A stretch of DNA of 64,000 bases from Croceibacterium aestuarii (GCF_030657335.1 NZ_CP131039.1:2682501-2746500), one strand, 5' to 3'. Positions 1-9,367 are shown, numbered from the stretch's first letter. Translations and numbers: made by a program. Notes: generated by a model from the letters alone, not told the origin.

Positions 1-34
1 CTAGCAGTGCCATGGGGGTATGCTTGGCGATCAT
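1..34 (-). CDS. 5' end of an unidentified gene, cut by the window edge
   Basis: An ATG on the minus strand at 34-32 follows a GAGGA ribosome-binding site and lies two bases after the stop codon of the serine hydrolase at 37-1617. Only about eleven codons are inside the window (starting MIAKHTPMALL), too few to name a product. The tight spacing makes it the last visible gene of the left-going D-amino-acid operon. The pathway proposed for that operon still needs an N-acyl-glutamate deacylase, so this gene is worth reading in the adjoining sequence. Confidence 0.45.
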   Translation of the reverse strand, partial: MIAKHTPMALL

Positions 35-36
35 GG

Positions 37-1617
37 TCAATTCCTCATCGGTAGCAATCGAAGGTCACGGTAATCATAGCTGAAGTCCGCCAACGGCGAC
101 GCCGCCTCCATCGCGACGCTCGCCACCTTCCCGTGCGGATCGAGCTGGAACGTCACCAGCGCATTCTCGAGCGCGGGATCGGTGAGCTGCGTCATGAAGG
201 TATCGTACTGGTAGTGGACCAGCTTGCCCTCCATCCGCGGGTTCGTGGTGAAGTCGATCCAAAGTCCGCCGTCGCGCTCGGTAACCTTCACGTCGCCATA
301 CCAGGGATCGCGGTAGGTGCCGGAATAGCTGCTGAGGGGCAGCGAAGGCCCGACGTCGGCCGTCTCCTCATTCACCTTCGCAAGGGCGGCCTTGCCGCCT
401 TCGAGCCGGGCATCGACGAACCTGTCCCACTTGGCGGGCCAGTCGTTGAACGGAAGGCCGAGGTAGTGGTCGAGCAATTCATAGAACAGCCCGCGTCGCA
501 GGGCGGCTTCCTCGGAGTTGATGACGATTGCGAAGCCGACGTCCTGGTCCGGCAGCAGGGCGACGAGCGCGATCGCGCCGAAGACGCCCCCGCCGTGCCA
601 GATCAGGCGGTGTCCGCGGTAATCCTGCACCTGCCAGCCAAGCGCGTAGGCCGTGTAATCCGGGTTCGTCGGCGCAAGGTCTCCCGGCCAGTCTTCGTTC
701 GGCATCGGAGTGACCGGCTTCCACATCTCCGCACCCGCGGCTGCGCTGAACAGGCGCCCTCGCCCGGGGAGGGCTCCATGGGCGAGCTGGATCTTGAGCC
801 ACTGCGCAAGATCGGCGGCACTCATCGCGAGGCCGCCGGCAGGCAGGGCGTTGCGGCCGAGTTCGTTGTGCTCGTCGAGGACGACGTTCGGCCCATCCCC
901 GCGGATCGCCCCGGTCGTGCGGGCGTGGGGATACGCCCGATTGGCGACGGCGTACCGGGAATCGTAATCGGACGTCGAATCGTTCATGCCGCCCGCACGG
1001 AGCACATCTTCCAGCACGTAGCGTTCCCAGCTCTTCCCGCTCACTTCCTCGATAAGCTGGCCCGCCACAACGTAGAGGATGTTGTCGTAAGCGTACCCGG
1101 ATCGAAAGCTGGTTGCCGGCGGGATGTAGCGCAGCCGCTCCACGGTCTGCCGGCGTGTCAGATTGGACCTCGGCACATAAAGCAGGTCGCCCGCGCCGAG
1201 CCCAAGACCGCTGCGGTGGACGAGCAGGTCGCGCACGGTCATTTCCGCGGTGACCCACGGATCGTACATGCGGAACCAGGGCATGTGATCGATGACCTTG
1301 TCGTCCCAGTTGAGCTTGCCGCTGTCCACGAGCGTGGCCAATGCCGCCACGGTGAAAGCCTTCCCGGTCGAGCCGGTTGGGAAGATCGTGTGCGCGTCAA
1401 CCTTCGCGGCTTCGCCCTGCTTGCGAACGCCCCAACCCCGCGCAAGGGTGGTCTTGCCGTGTTCGACGATCGCGATCGCGATGCCGGGCGCGCCCGACTC
1501 TTCGCGCAGTGTCTCGACACGCTCGACGAAGCCCTCCGGCGGAGCGGCGTCGGCGGGGAACGGCAGTGGAGTTAAAGCGGCGACGACCACCAGGGCGACG
1601 AGTTTACGCATGATCAT
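37..1617 (-). CDS. Secreted serine hydrolase, beta-lactamase / DD-peptidase fold
   Basis: This 526-residue protein has an N-terminal hydrophobic signal sequence ending near the ADAAP motif at residue 25, so it should act in the periplasm. The penicillin-binding fold is shown by the SxxK motif S83-T-G-K86, a YDN motif at Y177 that replaces the usual YxN, and HGG at residues 341-343 in place of KTG. Family members include D-aminopeptidases, DD-carboxypeptidases and esterases, so the exact substrate cannot be read. A C-terminal domain of about 120 residues follows the catalytic domain. The ATG start at 1617 overlaps the end of the YkvI-like gene by 14 bases, indicating cotranscription and translational coupling. 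Its operon partners DgcN and a TonB receptor suggest a role in releasing D-amino acids, but that is inference. Confidence 0.85.
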   Translation of the reverse strand: MIMRKLVALVVVAALTPLPFPADAAPPEGFVERVETLREESGAPGIAIAIVEHGKTTLARGWGVRKQGEAAKVDAHTIFPTGSTGKAFTVAALATLVDSGKLNWDDKVIDHMPWFRMYDPWVTAEMTVRDLLVHRSGLGLGAGDLLYVPRSNLTRRQTVERLRYIPPATSFRSGYAYDNILYVVAGQLIEEVSGKSWERYVLEDVLRAGGMNDSTSDYDSRYAVANRAYPHARTTGAIRGDGPNVVLDEHNELGRNALPAGGLAMSAADLAQWLKIQLAHGALPGRGRLFSAAAGAEMWKPVTPMPNEDWPGDLAPTNPDYTAYALGWQVQDYRGHRLIWHGGGVFGAIALVALLPDQDVGFAIVINSEEAALRRGLFYELLDHYLGLPFNDWPAKWDRFVDARLEGGKAALAKVNEETADVGPSLPLSSYSGTYRDPWYGDVKVTERDGGLWIDFTTNPRMEGKLVHYQYDTFMTQLTDPALENALVTFQLDPHGKVASVAMEAASPLADFSYDYRDLRLLPMRN

Positions 1618-2749
1618 GCTCCGGATGAGCGGTCCCCTTGACCAGGCGGTAGAGACCGATCGTCATGAGCGGGACCACGAAGCTGAGGATGAACACGAAG
1701 GCCATAATCCGATAACCGGACGCGATCAGGTCGACGAGGCCGATCTGATTGGCGACGAACATGCACACCACGAGAATTGTGAGAGTCAGAACCGGACGGA
1801 ACGCCGAGCTCACTTGACCTGCGCCCTCGCGGCTTTCTCGCCAGGCCACGGCGCGCTCGTTGATCGCGTGAATGACGCCGACCCCGCTTTCCAGCAGTGC
1901 GCCGAACACCATCGTCTGGAACGCGAAGCGGAAGGCCGGGCTTTCCAGGCGCTGCAGGATGTAATCGGAAGGAAGCGTGGCGCTGAGGATATCCGGGTAG
2001 AACCCGATCATGGCGAGCAGGAAGGCGAAGGCCGGCAGCATCGCCATCGGCCCCGCTACCAGCCCGGCGACCACGGCGTTCCGGCGAGAGGTCATGTGCC
2101 GGAGCACGGGAAGGATCATCACCGCCGCGACGATGTTGTAGGTGCCGTAGGTCAGACCCGCGAGAGGCCAGGCCGCGTCTGCGCCGGCCATGCCGAGGCC
2201 GTGCTCGATCCGCTCGCCGAAGCGCGAGAGAGAAAGCACCAGAAAGATCGTGTAGATCGCATAGAGGAACGTCGAGACGTATTTGAACATTGCCTCGACC
2301 GCGCCCTCCCCCACGCCTGCGATGCCCGCGATCAAGAGCGCCAGCACCACTGTTCCCACCAAGGCAGGAACATCGAACAGGCTGGCGCCGACCTCCCCGG
2401 CGGCCGCGCCGAAGACCGCCAGCAGCAGGACCGAGAAAAGTACGAAGCACACTTCGAAAATGATCGAAGCTCTTCCCAACAACTTGCTGACAAAGCTGCG
2501 ATAATCGTATGTGCGGTACATATGCGCGAGCGCGAAGGAGGTGGCCGCGACGGCCGACCAGATCACGGTCGCAAGAACCATAGCCGCCAGGGCGCCCCGG
2601 GGCCCTTGGCTGAGGAAATACTCGGCGAGCTCACGCCCCGTCGCATAGCCTCCGCCGATGATGACGCCCTTGAGTGCGAAGGAGGGCAGCAGATAGCGCT
2701 GGAAAAAGGATCCCCCGGTGCGGGCTGCCACATCGCTCACGCGAGGCAA
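1604..2749 (-). CDS. YkvI-type multipass inner-membrane protein, likely transporter
   Basis: The 381-residue product is almost entirely hydrophobic, with roughly ten predicted transmembrane segments. The conserved N-terminal stretch around GVIIGGGYATGRELAEYF (about residues 28-45) is typical of the YkvI family, membrane proteins in the APC superfamily without an established substrate. In this operon, between a DgcN homologue and a serine hydrolase, uptake of glutamate or a short D-amino-acid peptide is a reasonable guess. Its ATG at 2749 overlaps the end of the dgcN-like gene by 13 bases, and its 3' end overlaps the downstream hydrolase. The length is normal for the family and the frame is intact. 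Confidence 0.75.
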   Translation of the reverse strand: MPRVSDVAARTGGSFFQRYLLPSFALKGVIIGGGYATGRELAEYFLSQGPRGALAAMVLATVIWSAVAATSFALAHMYRTYDYRSFVSKLLGRASIIFEVCFVLFSVLLLAVFGAAAGEVGASLFDVPALVGTVVLALLIAGIAGVGEGAVEAMFKYVSTFLYAIYTIFLVLSLSRFGERIEHGLGMAGADAAWPLAGLTYGTYNIVAAVMILPVLRHMTSRRNAVVAGLVAGPMAMLPAFAFLLAMIGFYPDILSATLPSDYILQRLESPAFRFAFQTMVFGALLESGVGVIHAINERAVAWRESREGAGQVSSAFRPVLTLTILVVCMFVANQIGLVDLIASGYRIMAFVFILSFVVPLMTIGLYRLVKGTAHPEHDHA

Positions 2750-3780
2750 CTGTCGACCAGCCGCTCGAATCCCCTGCCGCCCCGCATCGGATCGCCCACG
2801 GGCAGCCCATGCAGGCGCTCGCCCTCCGCTTCCATGAGCCTCGCGGCTTCGGCCTCCCTCAACGCCGAAGTGTTCAGGCTCACGCCTCCGCAGCGAATGG
2901 CGGGATTGGTGAGCTTGCCCAGCCGGATGGTGAGGTCGATCACCTCCTCAATGGTGGGAAGGGCAAATCCGTCCACCCCGATGATCTGTTTGCGGGTCGG
3001 ATCGTGGCAAACCACGAAGACGTCGGGCTGGCTGCCGTGAAGCAGGCCGAGCGAGACTGCGGCGAACGACGGGTTGAAGAGGGAGCCCTGGCCCTCGACG
3101 ACATCCCAGTGATCCGACGCCGCGTCCGGCGAAAGCACTTCCGCCGCGCCCGATTCGAAGTCCGAGACGACTGCGTCCATCGGCATGCCTGCCCCCGAGA
3201 TCATGATCCCCGTCTGCCCTGTGGCGCGGAAGTCCGCCTTGAGCCCGCGCGAGACGAGGGCGCGGTGGAGAGCCATCGCGGTGTACTTCTTGCCGAGCGC
3301 GCAATCGGTGCCGACCGTCAGGAGCCGCTTGCCCGTCCGCTTGCGCCCGGTGCCGACCGGGATGTTCTCCGGCGGCACGCGCACGTCGACCAGTCGCTTG
3401 CCGTTCCGCGCCGCCGCGTCCACCAGTTCGGGGATCGACGACAGCGGCCGGTGCAGCCCGCTCACCACCTCAAGCCCGGCGTCGAGCGCCTCCACCAGTG
3501 CGGCGACCCAGCTTTGCGGGATGACCCCGCCGGGATTGGCGACGCCAATGACAAGCGACCGGGCCCCTTTCGCCCTAGCCTGCTCGGGAGTCATCTTGGG
3601 AAGTCCTGTGGTGATCCCTCCGTCGAGCATCGACCACTCGCCCACGCAGAGATCCGGAGCCCAGTCCGCCAGGCCGAACGCCGTCTTTGCGTAGCTCGGC
3701 TGTTCGATATCTCCCAAAAAAAGCAGGTATGGCGTGGAGAGGCGGAGCCCCTCGGATACGCTCCTTAGTGGTGCGTTCAT
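2737..3780 (-). CDS. dgcN: DgcN-type D-glutamate N-acetyltransferase (former DUF1611)
   Basis: The 347-residue protein has the two-part DUF1611 layout: an N-terminal domain rich in Gly (around LDGGITTGLPK, residues 52-62) and a C-terminal P-loop-like domain with GTDCALGKKYT at about residues 157-167. DUF1611 proteins paired with an enolase-superfamily racemase are known as DgcN and DgcA, a D-glutamate catabolic pair described in marine proteobacteria: DgcN N-acetylates D-glutamate and DgcA racemises the N-acetyl product. A dgcA-like gene is present at 6284-7306, which strongly supports the assignment. The gene lies 12 bases after the TonB receptor and overlaps the YkvI-like gene, so it belongs to the same transcript. 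It has no signal peptide and should be cytoplasmic. Confidence 0.8.
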   Translation of the reverse strand: MNAPLRSVSEGLRLSTPYLLFLGDIEQPSYAKTAFGLADWAPDLCVGEWSMLDGGITTGLPKMTPEQARAKGARSLVIGVANPGGVIPQSWVAALVEALDAGLEVVSGLHRPLSSIPELVDAAARNGKRLVDVRVPPENIPVGTGRKRTGKRLLTVGTDCALGKKYTAMALHRALVSRGLKADFRATGQTGIMISGAGMPMDAVVSDFESGAAEVLSPDAASDHWDVVEGQGSLFNPSFAAVSLGLLHGSQPDVFVVCHDPTRKQIIGVDGFALPTIEEVIDLTIRLGKLTNPAIRCGGVSLNTSALREAEAARLMEAEGERLHGLPVGDPMRGGRGFERLVDSCLA

Positions 3781-3792
3781 CTTCCCGCCGCC

Positions 3793-6117
3793 TCAGAAAT
3801 CGGCGCTAAGCGAGAGGCCGGCGGTGCGGGGCCGTATCGGCGCGACAGCGACCGCCTGGGCAGGGCGTATGAGGAAGGAACCGATGCTTGTCGCCCCGCC
3901 GGCGTTCGTCAGGTTCCTCACAAAGCCGGTCACCCCGAACCGCCCGAACTTCACCCCCGCGCGCACGTCGGCCACGGCGTATCCATCGATGGAGTAGCGC
4001 TTGCCGGTCAAGGCCAGGTAGTTGTTGTCGAAGTTTCCAACCTGATCGCTGACGTAGCGGAGGTCTCCTCCGACGAACGCATCAGTGTCATTGCCAATCG
4101 ACCAGTCGTAGTCAGCCGACAGGTTGGCCGACACCTTGGGCGCATACGGCAACCGGTCGCCGGCGAATCCGCCAGTCCCGACACCGAGATCCTCGTCCAG
4201 ATGCGCATCGTTGTAGGCGAAGTTGACGGTAACGCTCAGGCCGGTCTCGGGGCGAAGTGTGGCAGAAAACTCCATACCCTTGCTTGTCGCACTCTGGCCG
4301 TTTCCGGCGGCGTTCACGACGCCGATCGACGTGTTGTAGGCGATCAGCGTCTGGATGTTCTTCCAATCGAGGTAATAGACCGAGGCATCGACGGTGAGGC
4401 TGCGGTCGGCGGTCTCTGCCCGCAAGCCCGCTTCGTAGCTGATCAGCGTGTCCGCCCCGAACTGGCGGGGATAATCGGCCGGTGCGCCTGGGGGCACGAC
4501 GTTGGGCCCGCCCGGACGGTAGCCCTTGGCCACGCGCGAATAGACCGACACGTTATCCGACAGTTCGAAGCGCGGCGCGATAGACCAGGTGAACACGTTC
4601 TCCTTGGAGGATCCGGTCTGCACATCGGGGATGGCGCCGACCGGATAGCCGGAGAAGAACAGAAGCGAGCCGTCGAGCGACTGCAGAACGTTCTGCTCAT
4701 TATGGCTGTAGCGGCCGCCGGCCGTGATGTCGAAGCGCGGCCCGAAGTGCAGGGTCGCGCTGCCGAAGGCAGCGTATTCCTTGTACTTCGAATCGAGGAT
4801 CGCGGTGAGGAACGTCGGGAAAGTGACATCGCCGCCGCCAGGGCCGACCGGCAAGGTCATTGCCGGATCGAGGGCGTCGCCCGTAGCGAGCTCGAAGGGC
4901 TGGTAATTCTGGAAAAGCAGCCCGTCTTCCTTCGTGTAGTAGCCACCTACCAGCCATTCGAAGCGGTCGTTCGAAGGCGAGTCGAGCCGCACTTCCTGCG
5001 TGAACTTCTTCTGGCTCGCCAGCGCCGGAAACGTGATGCCGAGCGCGGGGACACCCGGACCGCCGTAGATCGCGTCGGCGACGCCTGGCAGCGTGGCGGT
5101 GACGTCGTACGCTTCGAACTGATCGAGCGTTCCGTAGCTCGTGACGGACGTCAGCGAGGCAAAGCCGAAGTCCCAGTTGAGGGTACCGTTGTAGAGCCGA
5201 TAGTCGACGTCGTTGCTCTCCGGATAGAACTCAGTGCGCGTCCAGCGCCCCGCGGTCGAGGCACCCGTGTTCGGGTCAGTGTCCAGCGGCTCGTAGGTGA
5301 ACGGGTCAGCATCGTAGGTGGCGTGCGAATCCGCCCGAATGTTCTGGGCCAGGGCCATCAGCCGAACCGAGAAATTGTCACTCGGCTGGAAGAGCAATGA
5401 AACACGGCCGCCGTAGCTTTGGTAGTCGTTGGCATTTTCGCGGTTGATGCCCACCGTGTCGATGTAACCGCCGACCTTGCGGTAGTAGCCGCTCGCGCGC
5501 ACCGCCAGCGAACTGCCCAGCGGCACGTTGACCGCCAGGTTGCCGTTGTATCCCATGTTGCCCCCTTCGGTGAACTCGGCGCCGGCGCGGACCCTGCCGG
5601 AAAACTCGCCCAGCTTGGGGGCGACCGTCACGAACTTGACGAGGCCGCCGAGCGAGTTGGCCCCGTAAAGCGTGCCCTGCGGACCGCGCAGAACTTCCAC
5701 CCGCTCGATGTCGAAGGTGTCGATGTCACCGGCAAGGACGGCCCCGTTGCTCTGCCCCGTGCTGGGGCCGAAAGGCGTGTCGTCGATGTACACCGCGGCG
5801 GTCGGACTGTCGCCGCCGGTATTGATACCGCGCAGAATGATCCGCGACTTGCCGGGATCAGTCTGGTCGATCGTCATCCCGGGCACGAGCGCGGCGTAAT
5901 CGACGAAGCTGACTGCCTGTCGCTCCTCCAGCTTTTCACTTCCAAGCACGGAAATCGATTGCGGGACATCGGCGAGGATCTGCTCGCGCTTCTGTGCAGT
6001 CACGACGATGACCTTGGGATCGGTCGAGTCATCGGCGGCGTCCTGCGCCCATGTCGGCGCAGCGGTGATCGCGACCGTGATCGCGAGAATGCTCGAAGTA
6101 GCTGTGCCCAGTCTCAT
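3793..6117 (-). CDS. TonB-dependent outer-membrane receptor of the D-amino-acid operon
   Basis: This is a full-length receptor of 774 residues. A signal peptide ends at about residue 25 (PTWAQ), followed by a TonB-box-like VIVVTAQKRE near residue 36. The plug domain contains ILRGINTGG and VEVLRGPQGTLYGANSLGG, and the beta-barrel ends in a terminal Phe (LSLSADF), as expected for outer-membrane insertion. It is the first gene of the unit 6117 to 37 and is transcribed from the promoter at 6251-6278. Its position ahead of dgcN, a transporter and a serine hydrolase suggests it imports a D-glutamate-containing peptide or muropeptide, but the ligand cannot be read from the sequence. Confidence 0.9.
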   Translation of the reverse strand: MRLGTATSSILAITVAITAAPTWAQDAADDSTDPKVIVVTAQKREQILADVPQSISVLGSEKLEERQAVSFVDYAALVPGMTIDQTDPGKSRIILRGINTGGDSPTAAVYIDDTPFGPSTGQSNGAVLAGDIDTFDIERVEVLRGPQGTLYGANSLGGLVKFVTVAPKLGEFSGRVRAGAEFTEGGNMGYNGNLAVNVPLGSSLAVRASGYYRKVGGYIDTVGINRENANDYQSYGGRVSLLFQPSDNFSVRLMALAQNIRADSHATYDADPFTYEPLDTDPNTGASTAGRWTRTEFYPESNDVDYRLYNGTLNWDFGFASLTSVTSYGTLDQFEAYDVTATLPGVADAIYGGPGVPALGITFPALASQKKFTQEVRLDSPSNDRFEWLVGGYYTKEDGLLFQNYQPFELATGDALDPAMTLPVGPGGGDVTFPTFLTAILDSKYKEYAAFGSATLHFGPRFDITAGGRYSHNEQNVLQSLDGSLLFFSGYPVGAIPDVQTGSSKENVFTWSIAPRFELSDNVSVYSRVAKGYRPGGPNVVPPGAPADYPRQFGADTLISYEAGLRAETADRSLTVDASVYYLDWKNIQTLIAYNTSIGVVNAAGNGQSATSKGMEFSATLRPETGLSVTVNFAYNDAHLDEDLGVGTGGFAGDRLPYAPKVSANLSADYDWSIGNDTDAFVGGDLRYVSDQVGNFDNNYLALTGKRYSIDGYAVADVRAGVKFGRFGVTGFVRNLTNAGGATSIGSFLIRPAQAVAVAPIRPRTAGLSLSADF

Positions 6118-6250
6118 TGTTCTCGTCCCCTATGGCCCGCCCGCAGCAACGGCGACGGTGATCCGGACCTGCGAATCGCGCGCAGTCCGGCCAGAAAAAG
6201 ATCTCTTGTCCGATCTCGGCGTGGATGGTGTCCGCTTTCGGATCTACGCC

Positions 6251-6278
6251 ATTATTGTCCTGATTAGAAAACTGTCAA
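6251..6278 (-). promoter_or_regulatory. Promoter and operator of the TonB/dgcN operon
   Basis: On the minus strand a perfect -35 box TTGACA (6278-6273) is followed after 16 bases by AATAAT (6256-6251), one mismatch from the -10 consensus. The spacer contains AATCAGGACA. The same TTGACA plus spacer arrangement, with only a few base differences, recurs before the serine hydrolase at 9288. A further AGGACA half-site lies at 6287-6292, over the stop codon of the upstream dgcA gene. The promoter therefore starts right at the end of dgcA, making the TonB receptor a separate transcription unit that is probably co-regulated with the first. Confidence 0.65.
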
Positions 6279-6283
6279 CCTGT

Positions 6284-7306
6284 TTAGGACATTTTGCCCG
6301 ATCCGCCCCAGATTGCGGTGTCGCAATGCACCTTTCCGTCGGAATAGGTGACACCGCCCGGGCGATCGCGGGTGAGAAAGGTCGGTCCGTCGAGGTCGAC
6401 GATGTCGCACAATTGCCCGAGCAGGTAGGACGGCGCCATCGACAGGCTGGTGCCCATCATGTTGCCGACCATCACGCCCATCCCGAGCGCCTTGGCCCTC
6501 CGGGCGATCGCGATGCCTTCGGTCAGCCCGCCGCACTTGTCGAGTTTGATGTTCACGACGTCGAAGCGGCCGACCAGTCCCTCGACGTCGGCGAGACCGA
6601 GCGCACTTTCGTCGGCGGCGAAGGGGATCGGCCTGTCGAATCCGTCCAGATCCGCCTCATGGCCGATCGCCAGCGGCTGCTCGAGCAGCTCCACGCGCGC
6701 CGCCACCAGCGCCGCCAAGAGTTCCGGCAGCGCATCGATCCGATAGCCCTGGTTGGCGTCCACTCCTATCCAGGCGTCCGGTCGCGCGTCGCGCACGGCG
6801 TTGATCCGGCGGATGTCGAGGGCTGTGTCGCCCGTGAGCTTGACCTTTATCGGAGCAGCCGGATCGAGACGGAGCGCAGCGGCTGCCATCTCGTCAGGCT
6901 CGGCTGCGCCAAGTGTGAGGGTCGATCGCAGGGGCTGCGGCTCCGGCAGGCCGGCCAGCTGCCAAGCCGGCGTGTGGCTGCGCTTCGCTTCGAGGTCCCA
7001 GTAAGCGCAGTCGATCGCGTTGCGGGCGCCACCGGCGGGCATGACCTGCTGGAGATCCTGACGGCTCGCGCCGCTCTCGATGCGCGACCTGGCGTCCTCC
7101 GCCTGCCGGAGCATGTTTTCGGCGTCGTCTCCCAGGTAGTACGCGCCGGCCCCCTCGCCCCAGCCGGTATCCTCACCATCCGAAAGGCGCGCGACCAGAA
7201 CCGTCGTACTCTCGAACACATGACCCGAGATGCGGAACGGTTCGCGATAGGCGAAGCGCTCGATACTCAGATCGAGCGAGAGGCGCTGCTCCATCTGCGA
7301 GGCCAT
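6284..7306 (-). CDS. dgcA: DgcA-type N-acyl-glutamate racemase / dipeptide epimerase (enolase superfamily)
   Basis: The 340-residue protein belongs to the muconate-lactonising subgroup of the enolase superfamily. Catalytic and metal residues are visible: the KxK motif K154-V-K156, metal ligands D183 (GVDANQ), E209 (LLEQP) and D232 (AADES), and the second-base lysine K254 in NIKLDK. L-Ala-D/L-Glu epimerases and N-acyl-glutamate racemases share this pattern. The nearby DUF1611 gene tips the balance to DgcA, which interconverts N-acetyl-D- and L-glutamate, though dipeptide epimerisation stays possible. The ATG at 7306 overlaps the TGA of the upstream hydrolase by one base. A second in-frame ATG lies four codons later. 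Confidence 0.82.
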   Translation of the reverse strand: MASQMEQRLSLDLSIERFAYREPFRISGHVFESTTVLVARLSDGEDTGWGEGAGAYYLGDDAENMLRQAEDARSRIESGASRQDLQQVMPAGGARNAIDCAYWDLEAKRSHTPAWQLAGLPEPQPLRSTLTLGAAEPDEMAAAALRLDPAAPIKVKLTGDTALDIRRINAVRDARPDAWIGVDANQGYRIDALPELLAALVAARVELLEQPLAIGHEADLDGFDRPIPFAADESALGLADVEGLVGRFDVVNIKLDKCGGLTEGIAIARRAKALGMGVMVGNMMGTSLSMAPSYLLGQLCDIVDLDGPTFLTRDRPGGVTYSDGKVHCDTAIWGGSGKMS

Positions 7307-9288
7307 CAGAAGGTCATTTCGAAGCCATACAGATTGTAGGCGATGGTCACCCAGCACAGGATCACGCCCGCGAAGACCAGCAGGACAGCGCCCAGCTTCA
7401 TCGTCCAGCGCCGGCCGTCGCGGAAGCTGTTCGCGAGGTGCCAGGCCGCGGTGACGAGCAGGCCGAAGGCCGCGAGCGGCGTAAGGATGCGCAGCAAGTT
7501 GATCAGCCAATCGAGGTCTCCCCCGAGGGTCCCGCTGTCCGCAGTGAAGGTTTGCACCAACAGGAGCCAACCAAGAACAGCGAGGATGGCGAGTCCGGCG
7601 AACACTCGGCTGAGGCGGTAAGCCGTCAGCGACCTTCCGCTCAGCGCGAAGGGTGCCCCGAAGTGGCGCCGTACCAGCGCCCGCACCGGCCAGGCGACGA
7701 CGGCCAGGAAGCAGAACGCCAGGGCAATGAGCAACGCCGGCAGCAACCACGCGGGATTGGCCGCTGCAGGAGCCGGGAACAGCACCATGAACGGAGAGAC
7801 AACGTCCATGCTGACGCGGACGACGTTGCCGTCCTTCACCTCCGCCGCGACCCTTTCGCCGGAGAACGTGTCCCGCCACACGAACGGCTCGACTTCGACC
7901 CAGTCGCGCGGGCCAGCGCTCAGGATGCTGAGGTCGGGCAAGCTGATCCCGCCGTCGGGCAGGGCTATTATCTTCGTGGGCCCGAGCAAGCCAAACACGC
8001 TCATGAAATTGGTGAAGGAACCGCGGCTCGATACATATGTGCCGGCGACGAGCTGCGCGTGCTGGCGCGAAACGGCGGGATCGATCGGCGTGAACTTGCG
8101 CTGCTCAGGGAAGTAGCGATCGGCGAATTCGTGAATGATCGTTCCGCGCAAGCCGTATGCCGCGGCCTCCTTGCCGCGGCTATTCGTCGCGATGAACAGC
8201 CCGATTCCGCTCTCTGGAAAGAGCCATACTTCGCTGTGGAAGTAATCGGTGTCCCCGCCATGCCCGATGCTGCGGCGGCCGTTGATGACCTGCTCGTAAA
8301 AACCCAGCGCCATCCGGTTGAGCGGCCCGACGCCCTTGGCCCGGTAGTCGTGCATTTGAGTGCCGGTGGCCGGGTCAAACAGAACTCCGGAATTCTGGAG
8401 GTGGGCGATCATGAACTTGCCCATCGCCTCACCGCTGACCGAGAAGCTTCCAGCCGGTGCGGGCTGGACGATCTCGAACGGCCGGGGAGCTTCGTTCCAG
8501 TCTCGATAACCCTTCGACATGTACGGCGCGAGCTTGGCCGGCAGCGGCTGGCGGGAGGTCGCGAAATTCATCCCCACGGGGTCCAGAATATGGTTCTCGA
8601 CGTAGGTGTCGTAGGGCTGGCCGGAAACGCGCTGGACAATGTAGCCGGCGAGCGCCGTGGCATAGTTTGAATAGGCCGGCGTCGTCCCCGGCGCATAAAC
8701 TTGATGGGGCAGAGCCCTTTTTGCGTACTCATCGAGAGGCAGCAGCGCGGCAGGGTCGGTCGTGAAGAGATAGCGAAGTGACTCTTCGAACCCGGGAGTA
8801 TGCGTCATGATGTCGCGCAAGGTGAGCGGCTTACCCTCGTAGGGGGGAATGCGGAAATCGAGATAGGCGTTCACGTCCTGATCGAGATCGAGCCGACCGG
8901 CCTCGACCTGCTGCATGACGGCCGTCCAGGTAAACAGCTTTGAGATCGAACCGATACGGAAAAGCGTCCGACGAGGATCGACCGGCTGTCGATTGGCCAG
9001 ATCGGCGAAGCCGTAACCTTTCTCGGCAATAATCGCGCCATCGTCGACCACGACCACGACCGCGCCCGGTATCCTGCCCGCCTTGAGCGCGTAGGGCATC
9101 AGACCGTCCAACCAGGCCGACACGTCGGTGGACGTAAGCGCGCGGCCCGCGCCCCCCGCCGGCGTCTCTTCGGCCGAGGCCGGGCGATCGTCATCGGCCG
9201 GAGCCGGAGTTGCAGGGGTTTGCGCCGTCAGAAAGAAGAACAGCGATAGGGCCGCGAGCGCCGACCGGATCCTCGATTTGTGCGTCAT
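7306..9288 (-). CDS. Membrane-anchored serine hydrolase, beta-lactamase fold with C-terminal TM region
   Basis: I place the start at 9288, where ATG follows GGAAG and begins a good signal peptide; an upstream extension in the same frame lacks these. The 660-residue product has a periplasmic beta-lactamase-type domain with S114-I-S-K117, the YSN motif at Y206 and HGG at 343-345. A middle domain follows, and about 150 C-terminal residues contain four hydrophobic helices, so the enzyme is tethered in the inner membrane. Such a tail is uncommon compared with the soluble paralogue at 37-1617. It is the first gene of a two-gene unit with dgcA and sits downstream of the palindromic operator at 9368-9382. 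Release of D-residues from peptides is a plausible role. Confidence 0.85.
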   Translation of the reverse strand: MTHKSRIRSALAALSLFFFLTAQTPATPAPADDDRPASAEETPAGGAGRALTSTDVSAWLDGLMPYALKAGRIPGAVVVVVDDGAIIAEKGYGFADLANRQPVDPRRTLFRIGSISKLFTWTAVMQQVEAGRLDLDQDVNAYLDFRIPPYEGKPLTLRDIMTHTPGFEESLRYLFTTDPAALLPLDEYAKRALPHQVYAPGTTPAYSNYATALAGYIVQRVSGQPYDTYVENHILDPVGMNFATSRQPLPAKLAPYMSKGYRDWNEAPRPFEIVQPAPAGSFSVSGEAMGKFMIAHLQNSGVLFDPATGTQMHDYRAKGVGPLNRMALGFYEQVINGRRSIGHGGDTDYFHSEVWLFPESGIGLFIATNSRGKEAAAYGLRGTIIHEFADRYFPEQRKFTPIDPAVSRQHAQLVAGTYVSSRGSFTNFMSVFGLLGPTKIIALPDGGISLPDLSILSAGPRDWVEVEPFVWRDTFSGERVAAEVKDGNVVRVSMDVVSPFMVLFPAPAAANPAWLLPALLIALAFCFLAVVAWPVRALVRRHFGAPFALSGRSLTAYRLSRVFAGLAILAVLGWLLLVQTFTADSGTLGGDLDWLINLLRILTPLAAFGLLVTAAWHLANSFRDGRRWTMKLGAVLLVFAGVILCWVTIAYNLYGFEMTF

Positions 9289-9367
9289 AGTTGCTTCCTT
9301 CTGTTCGCGTGGCCGCCACTTGCGGTGGAAAGGCCCGGCCCCTAGGATGGCCGTAATCATCCCACTT

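Noticed and set aside
133-1575. 480-codon open frame on the plus strand
   Set aside because: It lies antisense to the serine hydrolase whose catalytic motifs are clear; long antisense frames are expected in high-GC DNA and its product has no recognisable fold.
1292-3040. 582-codon plus-strand frame across three minus-strand genes
   Set aside because: It overlaps the hydrolase, YkvI-like and dgcN genes antisense, and the product is low-complexity Arg/His/Glu-rich.
4201-5400. 399-codon plus-strand frame antisense to the TonB receptor
   Set aside because: Shadow of a well-supported receptor gene with intact plug and barrel motifs.
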